64,000 nucleotides of DNA from Neobacillus niacini (GCF_030817595.1 NZ_JAUSZN010000001.1:1930001-1994000), one strand, 5' to 3'; counted from the stretch's first letter, positions 36,176-46,389 are shown. The notes: generated by a model from the sequence alone, not told the origin. A program made the numbers and translations.

Positions 36176-38398
36176 TCATTTATCATAAAGACTTAGTATA
36201 ACCGTCACTTTAAACAAATCTCCATCAACATCTATGTCTAAGGTACCCTCGTGTAAATCGATTATCGACTTAGCAATAGCAAGTCCTAAGCCAGAACCAT
36301 CCGTATGACGTGATTCATCCCCACGTTTAAAGCGTTCAAATAATTCATCGATATTTTCACTTAACTCATATTTAGAAATATTCTTAAAGGTAATACTTAC
36401 TTGATGATTTTCTTCTTTAACATTAATATAGGCTCTTGAATTTTCTAACGAATATTTGGTTATATTTCCAATTATATTATCAAATACCCGCCAAAGCTTT
36501 TGCCCATCCACAAATGCATAAATAGGATGATCAGGATTGGATACCCGGAATCGGACCTGAGAATCTTCCATTGTTTCATTGTACTCAGCTAGTGATTGTT
36601 GAAGCAATTGGACGATGTCGACCTTCGCTTTTGTCAGCTCTATCGCTCCGCTGGCCATTTTCGATGCTTCAAAAAGGTCATCTATTAATACCTTTAAGCG
36701 TTTTGACTTACGGTCAATAATTTCAATATAAGCATTTCGCTCATCCTCTGTTAACTCAGGATTCTTTAGAAGGTCCGAATACGTAATTATGGAAGTTAAG
36801 GGTGTGCGTAAGTCATGACTGACATTAGTGATTAGTTCGGTTTTTAGCCTTTCACTTTTGGCTTGGGCATTTTGGGATTGTTTGACACCGTGTTTCATTT
36901 GATTAATATCTTCTGCAAGCTTGGCGAAAACGGATCTCCCAATAATAGTTAAATCAGGTTTGAACTCACCCTTTGCCAATGCCGAAGCATTTGAAAGGAT
37001 TTGATTAAAATAACCTGTTCGTTTGATAATAAGGATAAGAAGTGGCAGCCCGATCATCAAAATTGCAGGAATATAAAGCGCTAAGAAGTCTTCATCAATA
37101 AAAATCAGGGCCGTTAAGATTCCAAAAGAAAAAACAATAGTCAAAACTAAGAAAACCTGCGTTCCTACTCTTCGGTTCAGGAAAGCATTACGAAATACGG
37201 TGACGATACTCACAAAGAAAGTTCTAACACTCTTACATACACGTCCGAAGATCGTCTTTTGCCAAACACTCTTGTCTTTACGAATCGTTTTCAGTCTGTT
37301 ACACAGGTAGATGGCTTGGATCAACGTTAATCCAATTATGATCGTTAAAAATACAAGATTGATGATGATATCGTCTGCATGAATATTAAAATAGATATAG
37401 GATGTACTATCTATTAAAGCAATGGAAGCTATGACAGATATCACCTGTAAAATTAATGCAACATCAAACGGGATGATGTTATATTTACTCTGCCATTTAC
37501 TTGGAGCTATTACACCGAAAACTGCCATTCGCTTTCCTATCAATCCACTAGCTGCTAATGCAAGTATTCCGGCTAAAGTATAGATCCAATAGAAAATTCT
37601 TTGATTATCATAATTATGATAATTCTGCATGACCATATTCGTTACTGGAGCATTTTTGGAGACCCCTATTTTCCCTCCAAATCGATCATTGGTGCTGGTT
37701 TGTATAAGGTTAGACAGATTCTCAGATCCGTTGACTAATGGTCCTTCATTAAAGACAAGATAACCATTTTCTCTGGTTGGATAACTCTGAATATAATACA
37801 TATTTTCATTATTTATAGATTGTTCAACTGATTTTGTATTCATTGTTGAAAGATTGGTGTATATTTGACCTGTTTCTATATTTTTTAAATAATAAACAAA
37901 TGCCTCTTGATAATCTTCATACTCCTGACGATAACTTTCCAGCTCCTGGAAATACTCATCGATATGTTTTTCTTTTTCTTCTATGATACTTGTTTTGAAA
38001 TTCTCGTCACTTTCTAGGTTTTTTGTGATCTTATCAATCTTTTGATCACGTTCCTTAATGTAAATATCTGCAATCTTATCGTTTTCATTTGCTTTCGCTT
38101 CATCTATTCTAAGTTGATACTGCATTTCAATATCATTGATTAGCCCAGCTAAATCACCATATTCATCCCGTTTGTTCTCTATTTCCTCCTTTGATACGGT
38201 AATTGCCTTTTTCATATCTTCCTTTGTTTCGTATTTTATATCGAAGGCTTGGATATATCTTGTGAGATTTTCGAGTTCACGCTGAAATTGTGATGTTTTA
38301 AAGTAACTTCGCTGATAATAATCATTTTCATTTAATAAGGCAGATAGCACACCACTGACTCCAAGCGTAAACAACAAGAGCCATCCAATAATTTTCAT
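36176..38398 (-). CDS. large membrane sensor histidine kinase
   Basis: About 740 residues: a membrane-anchor helix at the N terminus, a long charged coiled-coil-like region (about 40-170), an extracytoplasmic part to about 260, then several transmembrane helices (about 270-480), HAMP-like linker, HisKA with ITNVSHDLRTPLTSII and an HATPase domain ending with DGSGLGLAIAKSIIDLH. The start is ATG at 38398 or the TTG at 38422 that has AAGGTGG upstream; either overlaps or abuts the regulator gene. Signal unknown. Confidence 0.88.
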   Translation of the reverse strand: MKIIGWLLLFTLGVSGVLSALLNENDYYQRSYFKTSQFQRELENLTRYIQAFDIKYETKEDMKKAITVSKEEIENKRDEYGDLAGLINDIEMQYQLRIDEAKANENDKIADIYIKERDQKIDKITKNLESDENFKTSIIEEKEKHIDEYFQELESYRQEYEDYQEAFVYYLKNIETGQIYTNLSTMNTKSVEQSINNENMYYIQSYPTRENGYLVFNEGPLVNGSENLSNLIQTSTNDRFGGKIGVSKNAPVTNMVMQNYHNYDNQRIFYWIYTLAGILALAASGLIGKRMAVFGVIAPSKWQSKYNIIPFDVALILQVISVIASIALIDSTSYIYFNIHADDIIINLVFLTIIIGLTLIQAIYLCNRLKTIRKDKSVWQKTIFGRVCKSVRTFFVSIVTVFRNAFLNRRVGTQVFLVLTIVFSFGILTALIFIDEDFLALYIPAILMIGLPLLILIIKRTGYFNQILSNASALAKGEFKPDLTIIGRSVFAKLAEDINQMKHGVKQSQNAQAKSERLKTELITNVSHDLRTPLTSIITYSDLLKNPELTEDERNAYIEIIDRKSKRLKVLIDDLFEASKMASGAIELTKAKVDIVQLLQQSLAEYNETMEDSQVRFRVSNPDHPIYAFVDGQKLWRVFDNIIGNITKYSLENSRAYINVKEENHQVSITFKNISKYELSENIDELFERFKRGDESRHTDGSGLGLAIAKSIIDLHEGTLDIDVDGDLFKVTVILSLYDK

Positions 38399-38399
38399 T

Positions 38400-39092
38400 C
38401 TATTTTTCCATTTTGTATCCAATTCCCCACACCACCTTTAAATATCTCGGATTTTTTGGATTGATCTCAATTTTTTCACGTATTTTCCGAATATGGACTG
38501 CTACCGTGTTTTCGGCATTGTAGCAAGGTTCTTTCCATACCATTTCGTATATATCAGAAATGGAAAACACACGTCCGGCATTAACCATTAGCAATTCTAC
38601 AATTTTATATTCAATCGGTGTTAATTTCACACGCTCCCCATTTACAGCAACTTCCTTTGCTTCCTGATCAATCGTTAAACCATTCAAATCAATGGTTTTA
38701 TTCTTCTGATCAAATTGACCTAATGTCACATACCTCCTAAGCTGTGATTTTACCCTTGCAATAAGTTCCAATGGATTAAAAGGTTTTGTCACATAATCAT
38801 CCGCGCCAATCTGCAAGCCTAAAATTTTATCCGTATCTTCACTTTTTGCACTTAAAATGATGATGGGAATGTTTTTTTGTTCACGTATTTTAAATGTAGC
38901 CGAAATCCCATCCATTCGCGGCATCATAATATCGAGTAAAATCAAATGAACCTCTTGTTCATTTAGAATTTCTAGTGCTTCAAAGCCGTCTTGTGCTTTA
39001 AATACTCTAAGCCCCTCATTTCTTAGGTAGATTTCAATCCCATCACGAATTTCTTTATCATCATCTACCACCAACACAGAATATTGATTCAT
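38400..39092 (-). CDS. OmpR-family response regulator
   Basis: A 230-residue regulator: receiver domain with Asp54 in LILLDIMMPRMDG, and KPFNPLELIARV, followed by a winged-helix Trans_reg_C DNA-binding domain (about 130-228). Cognate to the overlapping large sensor kinase. The targets are not evident; the next genes on this strand are separated by the plus-strand AraC gene. Confidence 0.93.
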   Translation of the reverse strand: MNQYSVLVVDDDKEIRDGIEIYLRNEGLRVFKAQDGFEALEILNEQEVHLILLDIMMPRMDGISATFKIREQKNIPIIILSAKSEDTDKILGLQIGADDYVTKPFNPLELIARVKSQLRRYVTLGQFDQKNKTIDLNGLTIDQEAKEVAVNGERVKLTPIEYKIVELLMVNAGRVFSISDIYEMVWKEPCYNAENTVAVHIRKIREKIEINPKNPRYLKVVWGIGYKMEK

Positions 39093-39317
39093 AAAGAAAA
39101 TCCCCCCCTTTATAATGCCGTTTGTTATGAATAAATCTAGTATAATTATTATTTCTTAAGTTTAATGTAGGAGAAAAATGAAGATTTTCTTAAGATTTTT
39201 TTACATGCTTTTCTATAGATTCTAACAAAGTATTTAGAACATAGTATATTTTTGTATTTCTAGCGTATAGATATTCTAGATTAGCAATCTATCAGTAAAG
39301 GATGAAGCTCTTTGTGT

Positions 39318-40166
39318 ATGGATTTTGGCGGCCTAACTTCTAAACTAAATGAGCTAACATTTTCGTTATTGTTAGCAGGTTACAAAACTTGTCCTCCCAA
39401 CTGGAGTAAAAAAGGGAAAAAGCCCCTCTATCATTCACTTTGGTTTATTACAAAAGGAACGGGCGAAGTAATCATAAATGGTAATAAGTATGATATTTCA
39501 CCAGGAAAACTGATCGTTTTTACACCTGGTATGTTATACGACAAAAAATCTTCCCCTTCAAATCCTCTTGAGTTTTATTTTATACGATTTTCTTATGCAG
39601 GTGCCTATGAAAAAAAAGAGCAATGGCATTTCAAACAGCCTCAGGAAATATCTTTTCCATTAGAAGGAGTTTATCCTATCAAAAACAGCTCAGGAGTGGC
39701 ACTATTGTTCGATGAAATCCATACTTTGTCTAAACGTAGAGGCTCAACGATTGCTTTTAGACGAAAAATCCTATTTCAAGAACTATTACTAACCTTGATA
39801 CAGGACTTCCATGCTCAATCGATTTCTAAGGACACAAGACAAGTGATTGAGGAAACAATTGATTTTATAGGTCACCATTATCATCACGCTATTACCTTAA
39901 CAGACTTGGCAAAAATGGCAGGCTTAAGTAAAAGTCACTACTCCAGACTTTTCAAAAAAAATACCGGCTACAGTCCGATTGAATATTTAACCCATTTACG
40001 GATTGACCGGGCCAAGGAGCTTCTGGCACATTCTGATATAAGGGTCAAAGAGGTAAGTCAAAATGTTGGTTATGAGGATGAACTCTACTTCAGTCGACTT
40101 TTCAAAAAAATCGTTGGAGTCTCCCCTAGTCAATTCAGTGATGAGCAAAAATTATTAGACCAATAG
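39318..40166 (+). CDS. AraC family transcriptional regulator
   Basis: A 282-residue protein: N-terminal cupin-like sensor (about 30-110, GEVIINGNKYDISPGKLIVF) and C-terminal double helix-turn-helix (about 180-278, with ITLTDLAKMAGLSKSHYSRL and VGYEDELYFSRLFKK). This arrangement is typical of activators of sugar catabolism. Start ATG at 39318, with AAAGGATGA upstream. Its regulon is not obvious; no catabolic gene adjoins it. Confidence 0.88.
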   Translation: MDFGGLTSKLNELTFSLLLAGYKTCPPNWSKKGKKPLYHSLWFITKGTGEVIINGNKYDISPGKLIVFTPGMLYDKKSSPSNPLEFYFIRFSYAGAYEKKEQWHFKQPQEISFPLEGVYPIKNSSGVALLFDEIHTLSKRRGSTIAFRRKILFQELLLTLIQDFHAQSISKDTRQVIEETIDFIGHHYHHAITLTDLAKMAGLSKSHYSRLFKKNTGYSPIEYLTHLRIDRAKELLAHSDIRVKEVSQNVGYEDELYFSRLFKKIVGVSPSQFSDEQKLLDQ

Positions 40167-40200
40167 AAAAAGGATGGTTCAGATTCAAGACCATCCTTTT
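40167..40200. terminator. bidirectional terminator between AraC and ABC genes
   Basis: Perfect 11-bp stem AAAAGGATGGT / ACCATCCTTTT with a 12-base loop between convergent genes. T or A runs are built into both ends. Confidence 0.85.
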
Positions 40201-40218
40201 AACAATTCTATCTTATAG

Positions 40219-42000
40219 TTAAATCTTTAAAGTTTTCCCTTTATTCTGATTCTTGCATAAATCATAGTACACCATTTGGTTCTTTAGCAGCTGTTGATGA
40301 TTTCCCATTTCTACAATTCTACCTTTATCTAAGACAATGATTTTATCTGCTTGTTGAATGGTGGAAAGTCGATGTGCAATGATGATCGTTGTTCGATTCT
40401 TGGACATTTCTCTTAATGCGGCTTGAACCGCTTGTTCTGATTCAGTATCAATATTGGCTGTCGCTTCATCAAGAATAAGTACATCATTATCTGCAATCAT
40501 TGCTCTTAAAAAGGAAAGCAGCTGCTTTTGTCCCGCCGACAATACGGTTCCTTCCTCTCCTAGCATCGTATTATACCCTTGCGGCAGCATGCTAAAAAAA
40601 GAATCAATGTTTACAGCCTTAGCGGCTTTTATAATTTCTTCATTACTTACAGCGTTATGATTCAAGCGAATATTGTCAAACACTGTCCCTGAAAAGACGA
40701 ATGCATCTTGTTGAATGATTCCGATGTGTCTTCTAAGGTCATTTAAGAGAACATTTTTAATGTTTATTCCATCTAGGCTGATTATTCCCTTTTGATTATC
40801 ATAAAACCGGTTAATGAGTTGAATGATCGAACTTTTGCCCGCACCTGTTGCACCCACAATCCCCACGGTTTCTCCTTGATTGATTCGAAAATGAACATCC
40901 TTTAATACCCATTCTTCATTCTTGTAAGCAAACCAAACATGGTTAAATACAATGTTTCCTTTAACTTTTTCTGGAAGTTTCATAGGCTGGGCAGGGTTTA
41001 CGATCGTTGGTTTTGTTTCTAAGGTTTCAAAGATCCGTTCAGCTGATGCAAGAGCGGCTTGTATTTGATTAAACCTGTCTGCTAAACCTCTGAGTGGTTC
41101 AAAGAATTGCCTAACATAATGAGTAAACGCATACACGGTACCAAAGGTGATGGTTTCATCTACTACACTTCTTCCTCCATACCAAACCAAAAGTGCAAGC
41201 GAAATATTTCCAAATAATCCTATGGATGGATTAAAAATCGAATTGATTACCGTTTGACGCATCCCAGCCCGATAATGCTCCTCATTTAATTCATTAAACC
41301 GATCCAGCTGTTTTCTTTCGCGGGCAAATAGTTGAATAACACTCATGCCGGAGAGATTTTCAGCTAGATAGGACAGAAGCGATGAAAGAATACTCCTTAG
41401 CTTCCTCTGTGTTTCACGTAATACCCTTTTAAAATAAAAAGTGACGATTGCTATGATAGGTATTACTAAAAAGCAAATCAGGGTAAGTTTTACACTCATA
41501 TATAACATTAGGGCAATAATTCCAATCAGAATCAATACTTCTTTTACTAAGTTCACAATCACTTGCGAGTAGAGTTGGTTCAAAGCCTCAACATCATGGG
41601 TAATCCTTGTTACCAATCTGCCAATCGGGTTTTGCCTAAAAAAATCCATCTGCATGACGGAAAAGTGCTTAAACACGGCTTGCCTAAAATCATATATTAC
41701 ATACTGCCCTGTAAATTGAAGGGTATTATTTTGGAAATAGGTACAAATAGAAGAAACCATTATTAATATGAAATAGATAATGCCTAAATACATCATCCCT
41801 TGATAATCGTTCATCTTGATGTAAGAGTCGATTGCCACTTTAATAATAAATGGCTGAGCTAAACTGGCTATTACAATAAATCCTGTTAGCAGTAATGAAA
41901 AAAAGAGGAGTTTTCGATAGGGTTTTGCGAACATCAGCATACCTTTTAATAATTGACGGTCACCTATTGGGGGATGTATTCCCTTTTTTATACTTCGAAT
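40219..42000 (-). CDS. ABC exporter half-transporter with complete catalytic site
   Basis: Six-helix membrane domain plus ATPase: Walker A GATGAGKSS, signature LSAGQKQLL (Ala for the usual second Gly), Walker B with catalytic Glu in VLILDEATANIDT. It pairs with the next protein as a heterodimeric multidrug-type exporter. The first ATG is at 41940, but the frame upstream, read from an ATT codon at 42000, adds IRSIKKGIHPPIGDRQLLKG, which resembles the family's N terminus and lies 8 bases behind a strong AGGAGG. ATG 41934 with AAAAGG upstream is the conservative alternative. From the ATG at 41940 the protein has 573 residues. Confidence 0.85.
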   Translation of the reverse strand: MRSIKKGIHPPIGDRQLLKGMLMFAKPYRKLLFFSLLLTGFIVIASLAQPFIIKVAIDSYIKMNDYQGMMYLGIIYFILIMVSSICTYFQNNTLQFTGQYVIYDFRQAVFKHFSVMQMDFFRQNPIGRLVTRITHDVEALNQLYSQVIVNLVKEVLILIGIIALMLYMSVKLTLICFLVIPIIAIVTFYFKRVLRETQRKLRSILSSLLSYLAENLSGMSVIQLFARERKQLDRFNELNEEHYRAGMRQTVINSIFNPSIGLFGNISLALLVWYGGRSVVDETITFGTVYAFTHYVRQFFEPLRGLADRFNQIQAALASAERIFETLETKPTIVNPAQPMKLPEKVKGNIVFNHVWFAYKNEEWVLKDVHFRINQGETVGIVGATGAGKSSIIQLINRFYDNQKGIISLDGINIKNVLLNDLRRHIGIIQQDAFVFSGTVFDNIRLNHNAVSNEEIIKAAKAVNIDSFFSMLPQGYNTMLGEEGTVLSAGQKQLLSFLRAMIADNDVLILDEATANIDTESEQAVQAALREMSKNRTTIIIAHRLSTIQQADKIIVLDKGRIVEMGNHQQLLKNQMVYYDLCKNQNKGKTLKI

Positions 42001-42002
42001 TT

Positions 42003-43790
42003 TTATCTCCTCCTTTTCTTGATGAGGATCTTTCTTCCATTAAGTGTTGGCCAGGTAAACTCCGTGGTTTGCTGAGTAAACATTTTTTTGTAAATTCCAT
42101 CCTGTTTTAACAGAGACTGATGTGTGCCCCTTTCGACAATCTCCCCTTTATCTAATACAATGATTTGATCGGCTTCTTGTATCGTAGAAATTCGGTGGCT
42201 AATAATGATGGAAGTTCGACTTTTCATTTGTGTTCTCAGTGTGTTTAAAATATTGGTTTCTGTTTTAGAATCTACTGCTGAAAGGCTGTCATCAAAAATG
42301 ATAATAGGAGAAGGTTTTATCAAGGCTCTTGCGATACTAACACGCTGACGTTGTCCTCCTGATAAAGAAAGCCCTCTTTCTCCTAATTCAGTGTCAAATT
42401 TATCAGGGAGATCGATAATATCTTGATAAACGTGTGCTTGCCTTGCTGCATGGAATACCTGTTCATCTTGATAGGGATTTGGGTCAAAGGCAATATTTTC
42501 TTTTATGGACGTGGAAAATAAAAAATTGTCTTGTGGGACGTATGCAACCGATTCCCGCAGAGTTTTTAACGGAACATCTAGGATATCATGATCATCGATA
42601 AATATTGAATTTTTAGGAGGATTGTATAATCGTAAGAGCAAATTGACTAAGGTTGACTTTCCGCTTCCTACTTTTCCAACAATGGCTAAACTAGTTCCTT
42701 TGGGGATGGTAACGTTGATATTCTTTAATGCACTCTCTTTACCCCTTTGGTACTTGAAAGATAAATTCCTGAGACTAATATTACCTTGAATAGTGGTTAT
42801 AGGCGTAATCCCTGCTTCATCTAGAATAGTAGGTTCCGTGGTTAAAACCTCACGAATTCGGTTATCTGCTGCTTTACCCTGCTGGAGGAGATTTATGACC
42901 TTTCCAATGTTTTCAATTGGGGCAATCAACAAAGATAAATAGGTATTAAAAGCAACAAAATCGCCAAGAGAAATGCTACTCTTCATCACTAAAATCGAGC
43001 CAAATACGATAGAAATTAAATAACTTAATCCGACAATTCCCTGACTTAAAGAGGAGAACAGCGAATTTGCACGGATTAACTGTTTATTGACCTCGACATT
43101 GTCCTGATTATCGTTAGTAAATTTCTTCCGTTCTTCTTCCTCTTGGGTATAGGTTTTGATAACACTAATCCCCGAACAAAATTCTTGAACTCGGCTTGTC
43201 AATGTCCCAATCGCTTCTTGTACTTTCAAGGAATGCGTTTGAATCTTTGACCGGAAACGATAGGCAATATACGTTAATCCTGGTAAAGGTAATAAGACCA
43301 GTAACGTTAAATAGAAATGTATTGTACTAGCCATCATAAATACAGAGATTGAAATAAGCACAGCAGCTTCAACCATCTGAAAATATCCCTGCATAACGAT
43401 TTGCCTCATGATATTGACATCGTTTACGGCATGAGCCATCAAATTCCCAATTCGCTGGTTTTGATAATATTCAGTCTGCAGCCTCTCCCAATGTGAAAAC
43501 AATGCACTCCGTAAGTCCCTCTCTAGGATTCTTGACATTTTGAATATATAAATGCGGCCACTCGACCGAAATAGAAAAGCACCGAGTCCGACACAAACAA
43601 ACCATAGAGACAACTCCCATAAATCAGAAACATGAATGGATTCATTTTGAAGCCCATCTGTGAACGATTTTAATAAAACGGGGACAAATAATTGCAACAC
43701 AAGGGAGACAGTTAAAAGGATTGTACCCAGCAGATAACTCCATTTATGTAGAACAAAATGCTCCTTAAAGATTGGTTTTTTACTCATCAT
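42003..43790 (-). CDS. ABC exporter half-transporter with degenerate catalytic site
   Basis: About 595 residues: six transmembrane helices and an ATPase domain with Walker A GKVGSGKSTLV and signature LSGGQRQRV. The residue after Walker B is Asp (IIIFDDSLSAVDS) where catalytic Glu is expected, so its own ATP site is probably weak, as in asymmetric heterodimers such as BmrCD or TM287/288. The start is ATG 43790 (or 43787) behind AAGGAGGGGG; the frame opens further up without family similarity. Its stop codon overlaps the strong ribosome site of its partner gene. Confidence 0.9.
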   Translation of the reverse strand: MMSKKPIFKEHFVLHKWSYLLGTILLTVSLVLQLFVPVLLKSFTDGLQNESIHVSDLWELSLWFVCVGLGAFLFRSSGRIYIFKMSRILERDLRSALFSHWERLQTEYYQNQRIGNLMAHAVNDVNIMRQIVMQGYFQMVEAAVLISISVFMMASTIHFYLTLLVLLPLPGLTYIAYRFRSKIQTHSLKVQEAIGTLTSRVQEFCSGISVIKTYTQEEEERKKFTNDNQDNVEVNKQLIRANSLFSSLSQGIVGLSYLISIVFGSILVMKSSISLGDFVAFNTYLSLLIAPIENIGKVINLLQQGKAADNRIREVLTTEPTILDEAGITPITTIQGNISLRNLSFKYQRGKESALKNINVTIPKGTSLAIVGKVGSGKSTLVNLLLRLYNPPKNSIFIDDHDILDVPLKTLRESVAYVPQDNFLFSTSIKENIAFDPNPYQDEQVFHAARQAHVYQDIIDLPDKFDTELGERGLSLSGGQRQRVSIARALIKPSPIIIFDDSLSAVDSKTETNILNTLRTQMKSRTSIIISHRISTIQEADQIIVLDKGEIVERGTHQSLLKQDGIYKKMFTQQTTEFTWPTLNGRKILIKKRRR

Positions 43791-44140
43791 ACCCCCTCCT
43801 TCATAAAGGAATATGCTTAGAATAACGCACCCTTTATCCAATCACAATGGATTTCCCCATCATCTTTCATGGATTATCATGCTTCATTAAAATAAAAGCC
43901 TGTAATTTCATCAGCCAATAGATCCTTTTAAATTGCAGGATGTTACAACATCAATTTTCTTCATCCTAAAGTGGATCTCAGATTGTAAAGTAATCTGAAA
44001 TAACGACAAATACTTTCCTTTCTTTGTTTTTCGATAGAACAATTGCTCATAAATACTCAATTATAGGGGTGATACATCACATTTCATAAGAAAGTGACGA
44101 TGAAAACTCTTCATACAGAAACAGGTACTAAGGAGATTAT
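43791..44140. other. 350-base intergenic region
   Basis: Lies between divergent genes (ABC exporter and a 252-residue unknown). I see no gene, hairpin terminator or riboswitch. It should hold both promoters but I cannot place their boxes reliably. Confidence 0.4.
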
Positions 44141-44899
44141 GTGGAATTATACATTAACAAGGTAAATAACCTTGTATCTTATCGGAAAGGTTGTGAGTTT
44201 ATGAGACTTCTGGATGTACAGCCTAAGAAAAACTTTAGCTACATCTTCGTTCAATTTCCAGGAATGAAAATGAATGTCCCTACTCTCTCCAACAATGAGG
44301 GAAAGGTGGTGAATGAAGACGTTGCTTTATGTATCCAATTAAATAGCAAAGAGAAGGTTAATAGTTTATACCTTGTGCCTACACAGAGTATAAAACCATT
44401 TGACTTCTCTGATGAAGAAATTGGGGCAAAAGCATTTTTTCGAGTCATCAAGAAGAAAGAAATCTCTCCTGCCTCACACACGAATGAATCCGATGATTTT
44501 GTGACGTTTATTACAGATGAAGTGGCTGTTGTGCAAAAGAAAACAGCAGCAGGATATGAATTCGTCTTAGTTTTAAATAAACGTGAAATTGGAATGGTCG
44601 CTTCGATTGAAGAAGAAGTTTTACAAACAGAAGAAGTACCATTGGCACTTATTGAGGAGCCGAAAGAAAGTGTCATAGCTCAAACAGTTAAAAAGAAGAA
44701 TATGATTGTCTTCGGAAGGAGGGCCAAAAAGAGGATATTCTTTGGAGGCCATGTCTTTCAATATACTGAAGTTATAGATCCAATCCGAATGCTTTTAGAG
44801 GGCGTTAAAAGAAAAGTTATGGTATTCTCTCCTGCCGCATTAGATTTTATCGGTCCAGGTGATCGTAACCAACCTATTTTTATCATGAGGGGAGGGTAA
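44141..44899 (+). CDS. hypothetical protein (252 aa)
   Basis: Not recognised. The product is soluble, 252 residues from a GTG start with AAGGAG five bases upstream; an ATG at 44201 (232 residues) with AAAGG is also possible. The C-terminal part (about 185-252) is basic, with RRAKKRIFFGGHVFQYTEV and ending IFIMRGG. No signal peptide or metal motif. A weak hairpin without T run follows at 44953-44976. Confidence 0.6.
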   Translation: MELYINKVNNLVSYRKGCEFMRLLDVQPKKNFSYIFVQFPGMKMNVPTLSNNEGKVVNEDVALCIQLNSKEKVNSLYLVPTQSIKPFDFSDEEIGAKAFFRVIKKKEISPASHTNESDDFVTFITDEVAVVQKKTAAGYEFVLVLNKREIGMVASIEEEVLQTEEVPLALIEEPKESVIAQTVKKKNMIVFGRRAKKRIFFGGHVFQYTEVIDPIRMLLEGVKRKVMVFSPAALDFIGPGDRNQPIFIMRGG

Positions 44900-45066
44900 A
44901 GTCGCTTTTCCAAAAAGAATAGACAATTTCATACTAGACAGATAATCGAAACGAAGGATTAAAAGGATAATCCTTCTCGATTGAATAGCTATAAAAATAA
45001 TAGTGAAAGGATAAATCGCAGCCTAAGACTTCTCTTTAAAGAGAATGTTGCAATTTCAAATAGAGC

Positions 45067-45098
45067 AAAAAGACTTAACCATGGGGTTAAGTCTTTTT
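45067..45098. terminator. bidirectional terminator
   Basis: Perfect 14-bp stem AAAAAGACTTAACC / GGTTAAGTCTTTTT with an ATGG loop between the convergent 252-residue unknown and the KinB-like kinase. Confidence 0.9.
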
Positions 45099-45153
45099 AA
45101 TTTATTGTTTCATTCCTAATACACCTACAATTTCACCCTTTGTCTTACATTAG

Positions 45154-46389
45154 TTAAGCAGGAATAGAAATGATAAACGTAGTTCCTTTCCCTTTTTCAC
45201 TCTCTACTTCGATCTTTCCATTTAGTTTATTGATTGTACTATAAACCATCAACATGCCAAGACCTGTTCCTTCATTCTTCGTAGAATAATAGGGTCTTCC
45301 TAATTGTAACACTTCTTTCTTAGTCATGCCGACCCCAGTATCTTTAATTTTTATAATGATGTCATTCTTAAGTTCGGTTACATTGATAGAAAGGACCCCG
45401 CCATTTTCTATCATAGATTCAATCCCATTTTTATATAAATTCAATAAGCATTGCTGCATCTGATTTTTATCATACTGAATATTTAATGTGTTAGTAAACT
45501 TATATTGGATGTCAACCTGGTGCATATTGGAAAATGGAGTAATTATGTCTTTAACATATTCTGTTTCCTCTTTAAGATTAGAAAAAATCATGTTTTCACT
45601 TTGAGGCTTAGCAAATGCTAGAAAGTCGCTTACAATTCTTTCAGCTCTTTTTAATTCTACTAATGAAAAATCAATATACTTTTTCTCTTCTTGCGTAATG
45701 TTTTGAGAATTTTTTAGAAGCTGTAGGAATCCATTTGTAACTGTAAGTGGATTTCTAATTTCATGGGCAACACTAGCTGATAATTCACTGATTATATTAA
45801 ATCTTTCCGACTGTTGAATTGATTCACGCTTCTTAATATTAGCAAGTATTTGCTCTATTAAAATCATGATAATGAACATGACGACAGCATGAGTAGTTAA
45901 AGCATTGATGGTTAATGTCCAGAATTCCCTATTCAATACTGGCAATAATGTACCCAAAATTGTAAGGTACAGGAGCATAGTCAGAATAGAGACCATTACG
46001 GCACTCCAAATTCGTTTCTTTGTACTTTGATTCATAAACCATTTATGTAAGAGTGGTACTATTATAAAAATGACAGAAGCAAAAATAAACGAATGAATAG
46101 TACCTTCCCCACCAACTAAAAACCGATACGCATTTAAAACAATAAATAGTGGGAACGTAAACTTAAATCCTCCAAAAAGAGCAATAATTAGAAAAGGGAT
46201 ATAGCGTAAATCAAAAATAAAGCCGATTTCTAATCTTATAGGAAATGCCATACATAAAACCATAGAAATAGATGAAAGGAGTGTAAGAAAGTATTGATTA
46301 TATGTATGGAACCTACTTTCAAAGAAAATTAGAAAAGTTAAAACCGGAAATAGTAAAAAAAGGAAATTCAAAAGCAATGATTCTATCAA
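45154..46389 (-). CDS. KinB-like membrane sensor histidine kinase
   Basis: A 411-residue kinase: six transmembrane segments in a 5TMR-LYT-like sensor (about 1-180), HisKA with SASVAHEIRNPLTVTNGFLQ and HATPase with DTGVGM and GTGLGMLMVYSTI. The arrangement resembles KinB, a sporulation kinase feeding phosphate into Spo0F. No response regulator adjoins it, as usual for orphan sporulation kinases. TTG start with AAAGGAG upstream. Function in sporulation is inference. Confidence 0.82.
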   Translation of the reverse strand: MIESLLLNFLFLLFPVLTFLIFFESRFHTYNQYFLTLLSSISMVLCMAFPIRLEIGFIFDLRYIPFLIIALFGGFKFTFPLFIVLNAYRFLVGGEGTIHSFIFASVIFIIVPLLHKWFMNQSTKKRIWSAVMVSILTMLLYLTILGTLLPVLNREFWTLTINALTTHAVVMFIIMILIEQILANIKKRESIQQSERFNIISELSASVAHEIRNPLTVTNGFLQLLKNSQNITQEEKKYIDFSLVELKRAERIVSDFLAFAKPQSENMIFSNLKEETEYVKDIITPFSNMHQVDIQYKFTNTLNIQYDKNQMQQCLLNLYKNGIESMIENGGVLSINVTELKNDIIIKIKDTGVGMTKKEVLQLGRPYYSTKNEGTGLGMLMVYSTINKLNGKIEVESEKGKGTTFIISIPA

